Positions 5,817 through 7,665 of a stretch of DNA of 7,665 nt are shown here, in pieces; the first letter of the stretch is position 1, and each line of letters opens with the position of its first letter. The stretch covers positions 1-7,665 of the forward strand of contig JAJRTT010000353.1 of NCBI GenBank assembly GCA_024278155.1. Direction: 5' to 3'. The notes beneath the pieces are model-generated. The model was not told where the DNA came from, made no database searches, and saw nothing but the letters and a program-made list of their open reading frames with translations. The position numbers and the translations under genes were made by a program. This DNA comes from Bacteroidota bacterium (GTDB lineage Bacteria; Bacteroidota; Bacteroidia; Bacteroidales; JAADJA01).

Positions 5817-5843
5817 AAAACCCGGTATCTACGACCGGGTTTT
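5817..5843. terminator. Bidirectional intrinsic terminator
   Basis: AAAACCCGGT (5817-5826) and ACCGGGTTTT (5834-5843) are perfect 10-bp inverted arms with a 7-base loop. The A-run on one side and the T-run on the other allow it to work in both directions. It sits between the convergent 57-aa gene (plus strand) and rplI (minus strand) and ends 32 bp past the rplI stop. Confidence 0.85.
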
Positions 5844-5875
5844 CATGCTTTTATGTAGGATTTACAATTGAAAGC

Positions 5876-6325
5876 CTATTCAGCAAAGACTTCAAAATTT
5901 ATGTCCACTTTAATCTCTTTATGGAGATCGATTTTAGCTGTGTAAGTCCCTACTTCTTTGATGTGCTCGCCATCAACAATCACTTTTTTCCTGTCGATGT
6001 CATACTTGAATTGCTGCTTGATGGCATCTGCAATCTGAATGTTGTTGACCGATCCAAAAATCTTCCCTGATTCGGCAGCTTTTGCACCAATCTTTACGGT
6101 AATGCCTTCAAGGGCCTTGCCCAAAGTTTCGGCTTCTTTCTTGATTTTCTCTTCCTTAAAGGATTTTTGTTTCACATCTTCGGCACGGACCTTTTTTGTA
6201 GATTCCGTTGCCAAAATAGCAAGCCCTTTTGGAATAAGGTAGTTACGGGCATATCCCGATTTTACTTTTACCAGGTCATTCGTATAACCCAGTCCTTTGA
6301 TATCTTCTTTTAATATAATTTCCAT
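5876..6325 (-). CDS. rplI: 50S ribosomal protein L9 (bL9)
   Basis: At 149 residues this is a full-length bL9, which binds domain V of 23S rRNA near the L1 stalk and helps hold reading frame. The N-terminal RNA-binding domain has the family signature GYTNDLVKVKSGYARNYLIP (13-32). A charged connecting helix follows (about 45-75, VRAEDVKQKSFKEEKIKKE). The C-terminal domain contains GKIFGSVNNIQIADAI. It is the last gene of the rpsF-rpsR-rplI operon, 12 bp after rpsR. The start at 6325 is fixed by the signature MEIILKEDIKGLG and by an excellent Shine-Dalgarno, unusual in this phylum. A bidirectional terminator lies 32 bp beyond the stop. Confidence 0.98.
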   Translation of the reverse strand: MEIILKEDIKGLGYTNDLVKVKSGYARNYLIPKGLAILATESTKKVRAEDVKQKSFKEEKIKKEAETLGKALEGITVKIGAKAAESGKIFGSVNNIQIADAIKQQFKYDIDRKKVIVDGEHIKEVGTYTAKIDLHKEIKVDINFEVFAE

Positions 6326-6333
6326 GTTGTTTC

Positions 6334-6339
6334 CCTCCT
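6334..6339 (-). promoter_or_regulatory. Strong Shine-Dalgarno of rplI overlapping the rpsR stop
   Basis: On the minus strand AGGAGG (6339-6334) lies 8 bases before the rplI ATG, and its first two bases are also the last two of the rpsR TAG stop (6340-6338). The other genes here lack such a site. It suggests rplI is started by direct recruitment or translational coupling to rpsR. Confidence 0.8.
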
Positions 6340-6607
6340 ATTTGTATAAGTCAGCAACATAAGGCATAAGGGCAATGTGCCTTGCTCTCTTAACTGCTTG
6401 TGCAACTTTCTTTTGATACTTGGTTGATGTTCCTGTAATCCTTCTCGGTAACAGTTTCCCTTGCTCGTTTACAAATTTCAACAAGAAGTTAGGGTCTTTA
6501 TAGTCGATGTATTTAATCCCGCTTTTCTTGAAGCGGCAGTATTTTTTCTTTTTTGTATCAACTGCTATCGGGGTCGGGTATTTTATATCTGAATTTTGTT
6601 GTGCCAT
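6338..6607 (-). CDS. rpsR: 30S ribosomal protein S18 (bS18)
   Basis: An 89-residue bS18, which binds as a heterodimer with S6 to the platform of the 30S subunit. The family core is visible as CRFKKSGIKYIDYKDPNFL (24-42), then GKLLPRRITGTSTKYQKKV (51-69) and RARHIALMPY. Only one cysteine remains in the N-terminal region, so it is the non-zinc type. The basic N-terminus is a little longer than in E. coli. It lies 27 bp after rpsF and 12 bp before rplI in one operon. No Shine-Dalgarno is seen before the ATG at 6607. Confidence 0.98.
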   Translation of the reverse strand: MAQQNSDIKYPTPIAVDTKKKKYCRFKKSGIKYIDYKDPNFLLKFVNEQGKLLPRRITGTSTKYQKKVAQAVKRARHIALMPYVADLYK

Positions 6608-6634
6608 TGTTTTATGGTTTTTAAAGGTGGATAA

Positions 6635-6988
6635 TTAAGCTTTGGCTGTTTGTTGTTCTTTTTTCAGTCTCCGCTTCTTTTCGTTGTAAGCTATCGAATG
6701 CTTGTCAAGTTTTACGGTCAAGAACCTCATAACGCGTTCATCCCTTTTGAAAGCTACTTCATAATCCTGGATTACCGCACCTTCAACTTTAAATTCCATG
6801 AGATGATAAAAACCGGTTGATTTTTTCTGGATAGGATACGCCAGTTTTCGCATTCCCCAATTGTCCTCAAGGACTATTTCACCTCCCTTGCCTGTAATGA
6901 AATCCCTGAACTTTTTTACCGTTTCCTTCATCTGTTCATCAGACAAAACGGGAGTCATAATGAAAACGGTTTCATATTGATTTACCAT
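6635..6988 (-). CDS. rpsF: 30S ribosomal protein S6 (bS6)
   Basis: A 117-residue bS6, the partner of S18 on the 30S platform. It shows the ferredoxin-like fold signature: YETVFIMTPVLSDEQ (5-19), then GGEIVLEDNWGMRKLAYPI (35-53), GFYHLMEFK, and DERVMRFLTVKL near the end. A basic tail rich in Lys and Glu extends past the core. The ATG at 6988 gives the standard N-terminus MVNQYETVFI. It is the first gene of the operon. A promoter with perfect consensus boxes lies about 65 bp upstream, and no ssb gene is interposed before rpsR. Confidence 0.98.
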   Translation of the reverse strand: MVNQYETVFIMTPVLSDEQMKETVKKFRDFITGKGGEIVLEDNWGMRKLAYPIQKKSTGFYHLMEFKVEGAVIQDYEVAFKRDERVMRFLTVKLDKHSIAYNEKKRRLKKEQQTAKA

Positions 6989-6999
6989 AAGAAATTAAT

Positions 7000-7049
7000 T
7001 TGTTGTTTAATTGTTGTTTAACTTTACTTGTTCCTTTTTTAAAAAGGAG
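7000..7049 (-). promoter_or_regulatory. rpsF leader: inverted repeat and tandem 11-bp repeat
   Basis: The arms TCCTTTTT and AAAAAGGA (7032-7039, 7041-7048) form an inverted repeat at or just after the predicted start site. Nearer the gene, two head-to-tail copies of TTAAACAACAA (minus strand, 7021-7011 and 7010-7000) make up an A-rich, unstructured run. I do not see the CCG-bulge hairpin of the known S6:S18 autoregulatory motif. Confidence 0.4.
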
Positions 7050-7051
7050 TG

Positions 7052-7082
7052 CAAAAGTAGATATAATTTGCTAAATATCAAA
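7052..7082 (-). promoter_or_regulatory. Promoter of the rpsF-rpsR-rplI operon
   Basis: On the minus strand TTTG (7082-7079) and TACTTTTG (7059-7052) match the Bacteroidota -33 and -7 elements exactly, with 19 bp between. Transcription would begin near 7046, giving a leader of about 58 nt before rpsF. Confidence 0.78.
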
Positions 7083-7145
7083 TATTGCTGTGGTTTTTTT
7101 GCTCAGGGTAGATTTGGCTTTACATAAACGAAAAATGAAACCTCC

Positions 7146-7665
7146 TTATTTGGCTTCGTTACGGAAAAAGCTAAAATTCACTTTCCCATATTTTCTGTGG
7201 TCGAAGAAATTTTCGTGACTTGAGAAATCCTTTGTTTCGTTATGTTCCATTATCAATAAACCATTTGGGTTTAACAGTTCCCGCTCATGGATGATTTCAG
7301 GGATGAAACCCGTGCTTTCCATGGTATAGGGAGGATCGGCAAAAACAATGTCCCACTTCGCCCAGGTATTGTTCAAAAACCTTTCGGCATCGGAACGGAC
7401 AACCTTGAGGTTATTGAAAATTAGTTTTTCAGAAGTCTCCTTGATAAACCGGGTGCATTGAAAATCAGAATCAACCGATGTGATTGCTTTACAGCCTCGG
7501 GATGCAAATTCGTATGAAATATTCCCCGTTCCGGCAAAAAGGTCGAGGATTTCCAAATCCATAAAATCGACAAGGTTGTTCAAGATGTTGAACAGGCTTT
7601 CCTTGGCCATATCGGTGGTGGGCCGCACGGGCAGGTTTGGCGGGGCCACGATTTTTCTTCCCCTG
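7146..7665 (-). CDS. rsmD: 16S rRNA (guanine-966-N2)-methyltransferase RsmD, 5' end missing
   Basis: A SAM-dependent methyltransferase acting on G966 of 16S rRNA in the 30S subunit. Visible motifs are the family's N-terminal LPVRPTTDMAKESLFNIL, the SAM-binding motif LDLFAGTGNISYEF, and the catalytic FADPPY (motif IV). The frame stays open to the window edge, and the upstream codons RGRKIVAPPN match the usual opening of the family, so the true start lies just outside. The GTG at 7649 is an internal valine. The visible 172 codons plus about ten missing ones give the usual length. The gene ends 63 bp before the -33 box of the rpsF promoter and has no clear terminator. Confidence 0.92.
   Translation of the reverse strand, partial: RGRKIVAPPNLPVRPTTDMAKESLFNILNNLVDFMDLEILDLFAGTGNISYEFASRGCKAITSVDSDFQCTRFIKETSEKLIFNNLKVVRSDAERFLNNTWAKWDIVFADPPYTMESTGFIPEIIHERELLNPNGLLIMEHNETKDFSSHENFFDHRKYGKVNFSFFRNEAK

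Noticed and set aside
7119..7145. GGAGG followed by ATG TAA on the minus strand after rsmD
   Set aside because: The GGAGG touches the rsmD stop and the ATG is followed at once by a stop codon, so no peptide is made. I see it as chance.
1..7665. tRNA, rRNA, insertion sequence or phage genes
   Set aside because: No cloverleaf, rRNA stretch, transposase, integrase or phage protein motif was found on either strand.

Overview
The window looks like a chromosomal segment of a Bacteroidota bacterium, probably Bacteroidales or a relative such as the Marinilabiliales; the lower ranks are a guess. The signs are promoters with the TAnnTTTG -7 box, nearly no Shine-Dalgarno sequences, an rpsF-rpsR-rplI operon without ssb or priB, a periplasmic-TPR sensor kinase of a type very common in this phylum, and tandem GAGCTTGTCGA-core repeats of a kind widely dispersed in these genomes.

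Layout, left to right. Positions 1-260 hold a minus-strand promoter firing off the left edge and a small array of GAGCTTGTCGA repeats. Positions 261-1034 (minus) encode a SpoU/TrmH-family RNA methyltransferase. After about 230 bases with no gene, a paired 26-bp repeat (1265-1316) leads into two small unrecognised plus-strand genes (1346-1663 and 1897-2208), separated by a large two-tier terminator hairpin and a good Bacteroidota promoter. Next come a TPR sensor histidine kinase (2273-4378) and its NarL/FixJ-type response regulator (4539-5192), with a hairpin between them. Downstream lies a seven-unit repeat array (5251-5457), a second copy of the paired 26-bp element (5484-5535) and a 57-codon single-pass membrane protein gene (5590-5763). 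A bidirectional terminator (5817-5843) separates this from the minus-strand ribosomal operon rpsF-rpsR-rplI (6988-5876). The right edge holds rsmD, cut off at its 5' end.

How the genes fit together. The right part is ordinary translation housekeeping: three ribosomal proteins and a 16S rRNA methyltransferase. The left methyltransferase is also RNA modification. Between these conserved blocks sits an accessory segment of small unknown genes and a two-component system. It is bracketed by direct copies of one 26-bp sequence and adjoins tandem repeats. The kinase has an AT-rich sensor half and a GC-richer catalytic half, suggesting a mosaic history. No complete new system can be demonstrated. The best leads are the paired 26-bp element upstream of two different small genes, the repeat arms that covary between the two arrays, and the two small genes beside the kinase.
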